A stretch of 64,000 nucleotides of DNA, from contig JAJSPD010000010.1 in NCBI GenBank assembly GCA_021307315.1, positions 620,001-684,000 on the forward strand. Reading direction: 5' to 3'. The notes beneath the pieces are model-generated. The model was not told the origin of the DNA. It ran no database searches and worked only from the letters and a program-made list of their open reading frames with translations. Of the stretch, positions 41,739 to 52,840 are shown piece by piece. The stretch comes from Bisporella sp. PMI_857 (taxonomy: Eukaryota; Ascomycota; Leotiomycetes; Helotiales; Helotiaceae). The first letter of the stretch is position 1; each line of letters begins with the position of its first letter. The position numbers and the translations under genes were made by a program.

Positions 41739-44576
41739 GTTAAATTTTTCAAACACTGTGAAAGTAAATGTGCATTTGACCTAGAATACTCAGATTCCAG
41801 TTGCACAGAAATATCTGTAGTGGATGCAGGGAGGATGAATCAGCATTCCTCGGATCCGCGGATGCTGAGTTATTGGCCTGCCGACGAGTTGCTCTTGGTC
41901 AGCAGCCGCCAGCCACTACCGAATGCCGCGATTTCCACCATTCTCTTAACGCATGCTGAAAGCAATTATCATTTTCTTCACGATAGCTGGTCTCTTTGGA
42001 GCGTCGTATCCCTCTTCTTCATCGAGATTGATGAACTACATTTGAGAGGGGTGCTAATGCAACGAACTGTGATTGACGACAGTACTTTGTCACAACATAG
42101 GCAATATATCGTGGCACCCTTGGCCAACTATTTCGCACTCTAAGACTGTTGAGTCACTTAGAAGAGAACCGTTTTCCATACAGCCGACATTACCGCTGCT
42201 TTCACTATCAGTAGTGTTTTCCTGGCATAGGCATTGATACAGCATTTATTTTCTTGTATTCGTACCGGGGTTTGTGGAGGTGGCAACCTATGGGCTTCCG
42301 TGCTTCAGGAAGTAGGTAATACTATCTGGTCTTTGAGGAATCAAACGCATCAAACATCTTTGCGTTTTCACTCTGGTTTTCGGGTAGCGTTCACATGACC
42401 CCTTCCTCCAATACAAGGTCTTCGTTTGCAGTATATCTTCTAACTGCGTACTCTTTTGAGCGTCAATATTGCCTTTGCGAGAAGCAGACGTGGATAAGTA
42501 GCGAGGCTCCTCAGCCATGTGTAGTCTTCAGGTATATGCCTCTTCTATCAATGGTGCAAGGTCAGTGCATACCATAAACGCCAAGTAGCAGTGGAAGTGG
42601 CGCATTCCGTTTTATCCAACTCCTGGGTTGGCTGTATGATTCCTTATTTCTTGTTCATGGAACCATCAACCGTAACACTTATCTGGGAGCGCTGATGTGG
42701 CGCCATCTGCGGATAATTCGAAGTCTTTGAGATGCTTCTTACATATTCAATTTAGTAATATCAGTTGCTGGTGGAGATTTTAAAAGGTGGCCAGATGTTC
42801 CATGACCTTCAATGAAGGGAATTTGCATTTGTGTTCGAGCGCTTCGTTAGAGGATATGAATGCCCATATAGCTAAACAGTGCTATATTTCGCCATTTCAG
42901 TATATTTCGATGCTCGGCAAGACATTGATCTTATGGGGTGAGGCAGTATCGATATCCTGGTTGACAGGAGGCTGGTAAGAAAATAACCTATGAGACCTGT
43001 TTGTGGTTCAGCAGAGCTCGAAGCACTACTTCGCACATGCGACGTTCGCGAATTGAGCATATCGGACACCTTAACGTTAGAGTACATATATACAAAATTC
43101 AGTTACCTTCAAATCTACAACGCTATTCCTAGCTACTGTTGGTTTGTGTTCTCAAGTCCCTCCCATCTCGCCCCATCTGAGCATATACCCTTTCCAACCT
43201 GTTCAGGCCATGCTTATCAACCTCCCCTCACCCTTTCCTCCCTCCCTTCAGCCTTCTTTATCACCGCCGCGCCAGCACCAAGCGCAGCGAACCTAGAAAC
43301 CTAGTTCTCTTGCCCATGATATACTACAGCAAAGCTGTTCGGCAACAGATCCAAAGTAAGCCACGATTACGAAGCCGAGTTCTGTCCTACCTTGTGTCTC
43401 TGCGCAGTGTCCAGGAGGGCTGATTTGCACGGATAATTGCCTGTTGTAGGCTGCCTGGGTTTGTGAGCAATGTTACTGTGAGGGGTATGCCCCTAAATAA
43501 GATCGAGTTTCACCTTGGAGATAGAGAAAAGTAGGTTAGGTTTAGAATTGTGGACGGATCAGATATGGGAACTTAATTCTCTTAAATAATCCCTCTTCCG
43601 GAGTAGAGTATATGAGAAGATTGGCAACTGAAGTATGAGAATTCGTGACTAGGAAGGAGACGATTTTGTGTTCTTCCCCTATCCATGTCCTATACTGTCC
43701 CTTATATAGTTGCGTACCATGTGTATCGCTTGCTCTACATAGTCACTCAGCTTGCTTGATAACTAAATTCCAAACAGTTTCTTGAATGCAGTTGACTTCT
43801 CTTTGATACTTTACGTTCAGATCAGCAATATCGCTTAGTCACCAGTCTGTACCAATTCTACTACCTTAACTTATAAAAACCGTTGCAAATTCTGAGCAAG
43901 AGAAAGATTCCCCACGGTGAATTCCCACGGGTCTTTCCGCAGAACCTCAATCCTGACAGATAGCGTCGGTCGCAATTATCATCTTACATAAATCAACTTA
44001 CATCGTCGGCGCATCCGCAACATGTGCGCTGACAGTTGAAATTCAATTTAGGCCCTCTCCGAAGGCGCTGGCCGCCTAGAAACTCCCAAGACATTTTGTA
44101 CCTGCTTGGCGTGAGATGCGACTAGGCTTCTTATGGAAGGTCAAGCCCTATAACACCCCTGTACGCGAATTCAGCCCTTGAGCCCCGCGTTGTGCCTGGG
44201 GATCTGCATGCCCTGTGCAAACGTGCCGCCACTACGTTTGGTCAATGGTTATCTTTGCTTCTCGTTCGGCTTCCCTCCAACCAGGAAACAGTCACAAGTC
44301 CGTGGTCCTATCTGCTGGGTGTTGTTTCTTGGGGGGGAGAAGCATGAAAGATGGTAAAGATAACGATAATTGGGTGGTGACGATAAGCCACGATTAATCT
44401 ACCTCAGCGCTTTTGTTGTTCTTGGTAGGTGGCTAACATGTTAATAGAAAGGAGAACATATGCATGTGCATTAGATCCTCCTCTAATCGGTGTTTTTATA
44501 AAGGTCAGATACATCCTAGAATCATGAGTTCCTGTTGTTGCCAGCCTGAGTCTTCATCTCGCCAGACGTGTCCGCC
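41739..44576. other. long intergenic region, about 2.8 kb
   Basis: Scattered open frames (41820-42143, 42787-42978, 42990-43304) on both strands carry no motif and I could not join exons. Some pieces could be relics. The right end holds the promoter of the secreted nuclease gene, with a TATAAA at 44497-44502. Confidence 0.4.
44497..44502 (+). promoter_or_regulatory. TATA box of the secreted nuclease-like gene
   Basis: TATAAA lies about 75 bp upstream of the ATG at 44577, a plausible distance for a fungal TATA promoter. Confidence 0.4.
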
Positions 44577-46511
44577 ATGAGGTTTCTCGCCACTGTTGTC
44601 GCTGCTGCTAGCGTTTGCTCATCATTTGCCACTGCCATCACGATCAGCCAGATCAACGGCTACAAGTTCCTGTCTGATTACAATGGCCAGGCTGTGACAG
44701 GAGTCACGGGATTGGTCACGGCGAAAGGTCCAAGCGGTTTCTTCCTCAGGTCCACGACTCTGGATCTTGATCCTAGATCTTCAAACTCGATTTATGTTTT
44801 TGGAAGCAGTGCGCTGAAAAATGTCACTGTAGGAGATATCATCACGTTAGACGCCAATGTCACAGAGTACCGATCATCGAGAGACTATCTGTACTTGACC
44901 GAATTGATTTCAGCCAAGAATATTAAAATTCTGTCTCAGGGCAATGCGGTTAAGCCAATCGTTATTGGAGAATCTTTGCTCAAATGGCCGCCAACGGAAC
45001 AGTTCTCCTCTCTCGACAGCTTGGACGTCTTTGGTCTCCCCAACAATAAGAGCCAAATCTCGACCGAGAACCCATGGCTCTGGCCACTACTGTTTGGCCT
45101 GGATTTTTGGGAGAGCTTGAGCGGAGAACTCGTGACCGTGAAGAACCCAACGGCTTTGTCTAAGCCAAACCAGTATGGAGACACATGGGTTTCTGGCTCC
45201 TGGAGAGTGACTGGCAAGAATGGCCGCGGTGGTTTGACATCCACAGATAGAGGTTCGTATAACCCTTTGCCTTTGAAAAAGTATATCAGCTGACTCGTAC
45301 AGACGCCAACCCAGAGGCGATCCTCATTGGCGACCCTCTAGATGGATCTGACAACCCAGAAGACACCCGTCTGGGCGATTCCCTTGCTGACATCACTGGT
45401 GTGGTCACTCAAGCGTTCGGCTTCTATCGCATTCTGCCCACAAGAAACATTACAGTTCTGAAATCCCAGACCCCAGACCTGCACCCTCCAACAACGCTCA
45501 TCTCAAATAACAAATGCGACAAGATAACCATAGGCTCATACAACGTTGAAAACCTGTCTCCCAACTCCGCCATTCTGCCTTCCATCGCAGGCCACATCGT
45601 GAACTATCTGAAAACGCCGACCTTGGTCTTTCTTCAAGAGATCCAAGACAACAACGGCGCGACAAATAATGGCGTTGTCGATGCAAACGTCACTCTAACT
45701 ACACTGATCAACAGCATCAGAGAGCAATCTGGAGTTTCCTACGCATATACCGAGATCGTGCCCGTAGATGGGCAAGATGGCGGGCAGCCTGGTGGAAACA
45801 TCCGCGTAGCGTACATATACCAACCGTCCGTCATCCGCCTACGCAACCCCAATCCAGGAAATAGCACTACTGCCAATGAGGTCCTCGCCGGTCCAGAGCT
45901 GAAGTACAACCCAGGGCGTATTGCGCCTTCGGACTCGGCATGGACGGCGAGTCGCAAGCCGCTGGCCGCCGCGTGGGAGACGCTCGATGGAAAGAACAAG
46001 TTCTTTACAATGAACGTACATTTCGGATCCAAAGGCGGAAGTTCAAGTATCGAGGGCGATGCGCGACCACCCGTAAATGGCGCTATCTCGAACCGCGAAG
46101 CGCAGGCTACACTCGCTGCCGTATGTCAAACCCTCCTCTCCTTCTCATTCCGAAATCACAAAAAAATTTAACATATCTCAGGACTTCATCGCGCAAATTC
46201 TCGAAAAGGACCGCAACGCGAAGGTGATCTCGGCGGGCGATTTCAACGAATTCGCGTTCGTTGCGCCGCAAGAGATCTTTGTCAAGAACTCGGGGCTTTT
46301 GGATCTCGACGAGGTAGCTGGGATTTCCAAGGTTGAGCGCTATACTTATCTGTTTGATATGAACTGTCAGCAACTAGACCATATGTATGTCTCGAGGGCC
46401 CTGACGAAAGGGGCGAAGTTCGAGCATATCCATGTGAATACGTGGGCGACATATGACAACCAGATCTCGGACCATGATCCAAGCGTGGCTTTGCTAAACG
46501 TTTGTCAGTAA
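44577..46511 (+). CDS. secreted endonuclease/exonuclease/phosphatase-family protein
   Basis: Exons 44577-45252, 45303-46120 and 46182-46511 join in phase (introns of 50 and 61 nt) to 607 aa. ATG 44577 is chosen because the codon at 44568 is GTG. A signal peptide (MRFLATVVAAASVCSSFATA) is followed by an OB-fold-like domain (ISQINGYKFLSDYNGQAVTGVTGLVTA, GFFLRS), as in bacterial extracellular nucleases. The EEP domain then starts with IGSYNVENLS. It carries FLQEIQDNNG (catalytic Glu), FTMNVHFGSKGG (His), VISAGDFNEFAF (Asp/Asn) and a final ISDHDPSVALL (Asp-His), the full active-site set. Many Asn-X-Ser/Thr sites fit secretion. Likely a metal-dependent extracellular DNase or phosphodiesterase; exact substrate unknown. 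Confidence 0.92.
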
Positions 46512-46852
46512 AGAAGCGTCTCATGTTGTAAGTTTTGGGGGAAATAAAATGATTTATGTGAAATATAAACGCTTAATGGGTAATGATAGATAAAAAAATT
46601 ATGATGTGTATTGCACCGCTGAAGATCATGTGACATGCAAACCTCCTCTACTTTATAACTCCAGCCGCGTCTCCAGAATATTCATAGAGTTAAGGTTCAA
46701 GAGCCAATTCTCAGAGACATTCTTTCAATCGGCCACAGCTCAATAGCCAATGAGCCACGGACCAGCTTTCCTCACGCTTCCCCGTTCAGGTTACGCGACC
46801 TCGCTTAATATGCTCTAAAAAAGGGGGGCCGGTGAAGACCGTCCATCGACCG

Positions 46853-47122
46853 ATGCGCCACGCTATAGAGCACTATCTCCCAGCAGATACTCAATACCCC
46901 GTAAATTTCATCGAATTAGGTATGAGCTTTATTGGAGTGGCCCTACTCTATATTGGAGCATATCACACAATTGACTATGGAGCGCAAGCAGTGGAGATGA
47001 ATGAGGGAGGAGCGACTATGGGAAGCTTTATCTATCAGGCAAATAAGACGCTTTCAAATAAGGGTTCGAGCTTAGATTCAATACTCCCGGTTGGCGCCGC
47101 CCTTCTAGAGGCATCCTCTTAA
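46853..47122 (+). CDS. possible small protein with one membrane segment
   Basis: From ATG 46853 (MRHAIEHYLPADTQYPV) the frame runs 89 codons. It has one hydrophobic stretch (IELGMSFIGVALLYIGAY), then a polar part (QAVEMNEGGATMGSF) and a short end. A GTATGAGC donor-like site after NFIEL could mean the hydrophobic part is intronic. No family is recognised, so this is weakly supported. Confidence 0.25.
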   Translation: MRHAIEHYLPADTQYPVNFIELGMSFIGVALLYIGAYHTIDYGAQAVEMNEGGATMGSFIYQANKTLSNKGSSLDSILPVGAALLEASS

Positions 47123-47365
47123 GGATCCGCTATGTGCTGGTTAAAACCTATCGTAGGCGGCGGAAACTCTAGCATCGAAATTAGGATTCCGACTGAAGCA
47201 TCCTGAATGATGAGAGCGCCAACTTTCCTGATTTTGATTTGAGCTGATATTTCTGAGAATGCATAAATCATCGCTAAGCCCTTCATGATGCCTCCCTTGC
47301 AAGTTCTCCCATTCTAAAGTATCCCCAATTTTAAAGATCCCAATTCGCGTGCTATTATACATAAT

Positions 47366-48306
47366 ATGTCTGGTATGGTTCTGTACGAGCCTCTGAAGGC
47401 ACCGCTTTCAGCCTTAGATATCCGCTCCATACATCACAAGCCTAAAATCCCCAACCCATTAACTTCCACACCGCCCTACCCAATAGGGTCCATAATCCCC
47501 AGCTCACTCTGTCCTATTCCCCCCTCGCCTTTTCAAAAACGGTGCATGACCTCCTCTTGACGTCCCATATCCGGCCGGACCCAGCTGTGCTGAACCTCCT
47601 GCTGACGTTCATCTACACCGAGATCCATCGATACGGGACCGCCAACCTGCCCGGGATCCCATATTCGCGAGAACAGGTGCTAACTCACATCAACGAGATC
47701 CCGCCATTCGCGACCATGCGCGGCGGCGAAACCATGATCCCAGCCTCACAGTCCCGGTACCGCGTGGTGCAGAACGTTAGCCTGTCGAATTTTATAGGAC
47801 CCAACCCGGAGTATTTATTAACCGAGAACAGCCTGGTCAGGGCTATTGCCATCGGGTCCAGAGGCTCTTCAACTCATTTCCTGGTTCAGGTTCCCGGAGC
47901 TGGCATGAGAGGATGGCTGGAGCAGAGGTATTTAGCACGAGAAGAGCCTGCCGAGGAACAGATAACGTGCAGCACAGATATGTTAGCCAACGGAATAAGC
48001 CCAGAACCGTCAACATGGCAACACAGCCCGTTTCCTTAAAGGGGCGTCATCCTAGGATGCCAAGTCGCAGGTGGAGGTCGAGAGGTGAATGATCAGTCAT
48101 CCAACATCACATTTGAAAGGGGAGGTGCGCATGTAATCACTTACTTATCCTCTACTGCAGTTCGGTATATATTCATTCTTCCACACACCAGCTACCGTCA
48201 ATATAGAATTCCCCACAGACAAGAAGTTGCGGGGCCCATGATGGAGGCTTTCAGAATGTTCGATTCTGACGATGATTGGATAGCACAAACGGAACTTGAT
48301 CGATGA
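47366..48306 (+). CDS. uncharacterised protein, one frame break
   Basis: ATG 47366 opens SGMVLYEPLKAPLSALDIRS and HHKPKIPN. Adding one C to the CCC run at about 47456 lets the frame continue PINFHTALPNRVHNPQLT, SYSPLAFSKTVHDLLL and DPAVLNLLLTFIYTEIHRYG. It goes on EQVLTHINEIPPF, RYRVVQNVSLSNFIGPNPE and FLVQVPGAGMRGWLEQRYLA. Without that base it stops at 47560 and a second frame opens at 47542. The frame ends at 48039. A further coding-like segment (48085-48306, ending FRMFDSDDDWIAQTELDR) may be the last exon, but no clear donor was found. The sequence looks like a real soluble protein; I recognise no family. Confidence 0.5.
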
Positions 48307-48875
48307 GACGGCCTGATAAGTGCCTAGCATGAAACTAATAGAATTGGAGGGGAGGAGGTTAACGGCGTGATCATTTCATAGGACCTCCGGGCAGGTACAT
48401 CTAAAATGCGCTGGCATCCTCAAACTGCAGCCCAGAAGCGTTTGGACACAGCTGGCAAATAACAACAGGAGGCAGTTCGAGATCTCGAACCCCGATACGT
48501 CATTCGGCCCACCTAGCGCTCAGCCAACGCAAAATATTTCTCGCCAGGAAAGTTATCCAAGATTTGAAGCATATTGATCAATGATCTCACGGAAATAAAT
48601 AGCAAAGAGAAGTGATACAAGACAGTCGACGGCCGACTTGAGAGATATTAATTTTACGCTTCAATTAAATAGATCAATCCACTTACGCAGGCAGAATACA
48701 GTTGACTAGGTCAATATCAGTACCAATGACTACCTTTACATGCGTATCTGACGTGATAGCATCTGCACATCACACAAAATTGAAAAGTGGAGACGAGTAA
48801 TATAAGAGAAAAACAACCAATATGCACACAATTTGCTCTTGAAATAAGTCCTGCTTAAGAGCTCCCTGTACGGCA
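48307..48875. other. intergenic, convergent 3' flanks
   Basis: AT-rich sequence between the uncharacterised gene and the stop of the Gfd2-like gene. No gene seen. Confidence 0.5.
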
Positions 48876-50114
48876 TTATGGAGTATAATCTCCATCTAAG
48901 CTGATGGACCGTCGATGCCTCCTCATTGACTCAAGCTTGTGTTCGGCTTCCGTTGCTAATTGTTCTATTTCCTCTTGCTTCTGCCGCTTATGGGTGCAGC
49001 TTCGGGTCTCTCTAACCATTCGCCTCATCATTCCCCCCAACTCTTCCACTGCCTTTGCCTCGGCGCGCCTAAGCCTTCTGAGTAGTCTCTCTTGATCATC
49101 AATTCGCTTCTGCAACACAACGTCAACCTTCGGCTTCTTCTCCTCTACTGCTTGAACCTCAAAAATCTTCTGTTTTACTGCCTTATTGATCGAAACTAAA
49201 ACCCGTGATGCACTGGATTTCAACTTCTTCGACGACGCCGGCTGCCTCAAAACATCTTCACCATCCTCATCCTGGTTAGGTGCCGAAACCTCAAGCTTCC
49301 GTTTCTTTGATGCTCTAGTTAATCGTAATGCTTCTGCCGCCTCCTTCGATAATCTGTTGAGTAGCTTCTTGGGAAGTTCCTCTAACGGCTCCTCCGACGA
49401 CGATTCATTTTCCACAAGCAATGCCTTCGACGCTAGTGCCTTCAATTTAAGACTTCTTGCGGTATTAGCAGACCATGGCTGGATGCGGTTCTCCCAAGAC
49501 TTAGTTGCCAATAGAATTAACGCTCGTAAAGTGAAGTGGGAGTCATTACCAGCATTGTGCAGATTCGCTGTGGGACATCCCAACATATGGCACAACTTCT
49601 CGAGACTGGGTGTATTTTGACTCAATTTCAGCTTTTTAGCTACCTTGCTGGTATCAAAAATGGCAATGATCCGGTCGGCGAAGATGAACCCAAGCTTTTG
49701 AAGCACTAAAAGGTCACCTTCAGCACTGTGAAATACCAGGACTATATTTCGACTGTTCGGGATATGGGTATTGATCTTTCTTAACATCCGTTTACTACCT
49801 CCTTTGATGGATTTAGCGGTACCAAATATGAATTTCTTGCACTGGCGTGCAATATATCCCATGGGTCCGACAATATAATTGAAAGTTGGGATTGATATGG
49901 TAGGTAGATCAATAGTGTCGAGAATGGAAAGCCCGACCTGTGTTTTCTTATCCGAGGGAAAGTCCTTCATAACAGTATCTAGTCCCTCAAAATCGATAGC
50001 CACGAAAACTGGTTCGAGCGATGATTGAAGAAGTAGTTCTTGAAGCTTTTCCAAGTCGTCACATTGGTACTCTGCCCACTTGCTCGGGTTTGGCACTTTA
50101 GTTTTGTTTTTCAT
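48876..50114 (-). CDS. Gfd2/YDR514C-like DEDD nuclease-fold protein
   Basis: A single exon encodes 412 aa. The N-terminal half has the ribonuclease H-like exonuclease pattern: VFVAIDFEGLD (Asp, Glu), QVGLSILDTID, IVLVFHSAEGDLLVLQ (second Asp), FDTSKVAKKLKL, LEKLCHMLGCPTANLHNAGNDSHFTLRALILLA (His and last Asp). This matches the Gfd2/YDR514C-like family, close to 3'-5' exonucleases of the DEDDh class. The C-terminal half (from about residue 235) is Lys/Glu/Arg-rich and coiled-coil-like, with basic patches (SKKRKLE, RRLRRAEAK) that could bind nucleic acid or act as a nuclear signal. Yeast Gfd2 is a multicopy suppressor in mRNA export. Activity is inferred from motifs. Confidence 0.85.
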   Translation of the reverse strand: MKNKTKVPNPSKWAEYQCDDLEKLQELLLQSSLEPVFVAIDFEGLDTVMKDFPSDKKTQVGLSILDTIDLPTISIPTFNYIVGPMGYIARQCKKFIFGTAKSIKGGSKRMLRKINTHIPNSRNIVLVFHSAEGDLLVLQKLGFIFADRIIAIFDTSKVAKKLKLSQNTPSLEKLCHMLGCPTANLHNAGNDSHFTLRALILLATKSWENRIQPWSANTARSLKLKALASKALLVENESSSEEPLEELPKKLLNRLSKEAAEALRLTRASKKRKLEVSAPNQDEDGEDVLRQPASSKKLKSSASRVLVSINKAVKQKIFEVQAVEEKKPKVDVVLQKRIDDQERLLRRLRRAEAKAVEELGGMMRRMVRETRSCTHKRQKQEEIEQLATEAEHKLESMRRHRRSISLDGDYTP

Positions 50115-50899
50115 CTTTGATATAAGGTGGTAGGTACTGTCTCAGGAACTCTCCCAAGGTTTCTGCTATGATAAATGAGCCTGAGAAATAAACTGTAGAT
50201 GACTTCCACGGGTGTTCATATAGCTTGCCCTAGTGCGACAGTGGAGCCTTTACTAGGCCGAGGCTGACAACTCAATATTGCGGCGAAGGTGGAATGCAGG
50301 AAGTGTAGAGGGACACTGTGAATACTGTCGTTACGCGCCTTCCTGTATCAATGAAGTTATTACAGAAGCAAGCTAAAGCAACGCCTCCAGGCAATCAAGG
50401 CGACAATGCAATGATTTCTTTGCACTTTGGTAGTTCAGTAGGCAAATGTAGAAGAAGCAACTCCAGGTTGAATGCAAGAGAGTGTATTTGGAGTTGGCAT
50501 GCTGAATGAGGAGAAAAGTTCTGGGAGAACTCCAGGGCCCGATCTTTAATAGGAAAGCACGCAGGTGTGAATGGAAGGAGTTACCCAGCTATCGTTTGAC
50601 AGGGTACATTACCCTCAGAGGATAATTCCTTTAAAAAGGAAAATGCGAGAGGGCTCAGCAGATGGCCCATCGAGATCGAAGTTAGAATGTGTGAGGGTAC
50701 AAAAGAGAGAGTAGATATGTATACCTAGGCAGTACTGAAGGCACCTACTCAGGACTGCGGGGAATAATTAATTTTGCCCTATCAGGCATGCAAAGTTAAT
50801 GAGTCTTTCAAACTCGAAATACGACACTATCCTTGCGCCACGGCCACTTGTATTCTGCAGTTGGAAAAGAGTCACCATCCGCCGACCTCACCGATTTAT
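50115..50899. other. intergenic
   Basis: Promoter side of the Gfd2-like gene. Short open frames only, with no gene seen. Confidence 0.5.
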
Positions 50900-52330
50900 T
50901 CACCAAGTGTTGACTTGTGCCATTTCAGCCTCAATATCCTCTTCCGCAGGCTCTAGATGCCATTTATCTACCCAAACGGCGACTGGCTCTGAGTAACCTG
51001 GTAGAATCCATGGTCTTCCTTCCTTTCGATATCGTTCTCGCACCACTTTCAATGCACGAATACCATCGGCCTCTAATTCGAACTCATGTGCTAGCTTCTC
51101 TTCTGCAAGCTATTTGATCCTCATCACCTCAACATTGTTCTCAAGCGTTCGCGTCCGGGCCCTTTTCCGATTACCTGTCGGCATGGCGTTCATGTTGGAT
51201 AGTTGTGATGGAGAAGTCTCTGTCTCGGGTGAAATACCGCTTCCCTCCTTGTTAATATCTAGTGCAGATATGGGCGGTTCAGATTTAATAGTCCATAAAG
51301 GTGTGAGTGGTTGCATAGGTAGGCTGATAATCATAGGGGAAACCACTAGACTTGGTGTTGATATATTTGACGGGACGGAAATTGGTGATTCGGTATCTTC
51401 AGGTCCGACTAGAATGGCTGTATACATAGGCACGTTCCCTTTCAGGTAGCTTTTATGAATTGTCTGCAGTAAATTATGAGTTAGACGAGTTGATGTTATT
51501 ATTGTTTACTGTTTGGGTCATTTACAGGTTTGATATTTAAGGGCAGAGATAACACACCCCAATGTCTTCGTCAAACTATTCTGATAGATCATCACTATGC
51601 GCCAAGGATGTATCAGGCATCTCCTCAAGTGTGCGTCTTGGATGACTTGAAAAAGAGCTTAGCCAGTGTTACTACAATTTGAGGCTGCACAGGAAAGAGC
51701 TTACTAGCAGTTTCCTTTCATGCACGGGTAACGTTGAAAAATTCCACTCAGCGCTTTATGGAGTAATGCAGCATGAAGTTGATAGATCTCGCGAGAGTCT
51801 CCGAAGTTGTAGGTCAAATGCCTGGGATTTGTTGGAGTTCGTTGATAATGCTAATGGGAGATAAGCTGTCGTTGGCGTAAACGTTTCTCAGATTCCTAAG
51901 CACAAACCTTAGTCGTAGTAGATCTCGAAGTTGAGCATACACAGAACTATAATGTTTTACGCACAGTCTACGGAGGGCGATAGAATTGGGGTTCCTGGGC
52001 TGGTACTTGCAATCTCAACAGTTGATTTTCAGCTTCGTCATGCTCGGCATTTAAATAGTCCTTAGCGTGCTGGCTTTGAAGTGTATCCGGGCAGTATTTC
52101 GAGCCACGTCTGATTTGTGGACGGGACGGTCTGCAGGGTTCGGTGTCGCCCACATTTTGTATGTTGTCGGGGCTTGGAGCAGATTGATTATTCTTCATGG
52201 CGTATTCCATTCTTCCAGGTACCCTGATATTGTGCACTTGGAATTGAGAGGTCCGGAGCTGATATAGCGTCTTTTTGGAAGGATTTTGCGAGAGATTTCA
52301 GCATCCGATAACCCTTCCCATTCTCGTGCG
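50900..52330 (-). pseudogene. multi-exon unknown gene with frame breaks; SANT-like motif
   Basis: Several coding-like pieces lie in order on the minus strand. Near 52320-52195: REWEGLSDAEISRKILPKR, resembling the last helix of a Myb/SANT domain, then SGYLEEWNTP. One extra C at about 52203 leads on to NNQSAPSPDNIQNVGD and SKYCPDTLQSQHAKDYLNAE, to a stop near 51968. Near 51820-51700: NFGDSREIYQLHAALLHKAL, ending at a GTAAGC donor. Then 51433-51110: MYTAILVGPEDTESP..RKRARTRTLENNVEVMRIK, a TAG at 51112-51114 where a sense codon (CAG by one C-to-T change) would fit, and LAEEKLAHEFELEADG, VVRERYRKEGRPWILPGYSE, VAVWVDKWHLEP to a stop at 50900. A full gene model cannot be made. It may be a decayed regulator or a miscalled one. 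Confidence 0.45.
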
Positions 52331-52840
52331 ACATACTAAGCCGATAAGTTCTAAACCGTGATAAAAGAATAGCTTTTCATCACAACAAGACGTGCCATTG
52401 CGAAGGGAGGTTGTTGGTAGTGGTTATAAAAGTCAAAGATAATCACCGGTCGGTGATGATGAAAATGCTAGAAAATGCGAGGTCGAAAGATGTAGAATTT
52501 GGTTAAAGTGAGCGAGAATAGGTTTGACGGACCAGTATCGGATTTGATTCGGCTGAACTCAATAATATAGTAGACGGAATGACTAGATATGTACTAAAAT
52601 AACGAGATCTTGTAGACTGTTGGAATTGTGGGGAATATTCTTCAGATGCGCCAATCTCGGTCGGATTTGTACCATACTTTCTAGGCATTGATCCATTTAA
52701 AGGGTAGAGCACAGAAATTTCGCCGATGAGCAAGTTGATGCGCCATCGGGACTTGAGTCCTCTGTTGAGATAGGCGATTGTCACACGTACATATTGCATT
52801 TTAGCTTATGTAAAGACAAAAATACTGGCAGGTTGGCGCA
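52331..52840 (-). other. region between unknown gene and bZIP gene
   Basis: An open frame at 52799-52503 (minus) might supply an upstream exon of the unknown gene (MPRKYGTNPTEIGASEE), but no splice path was found. Confidence 0.3.
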
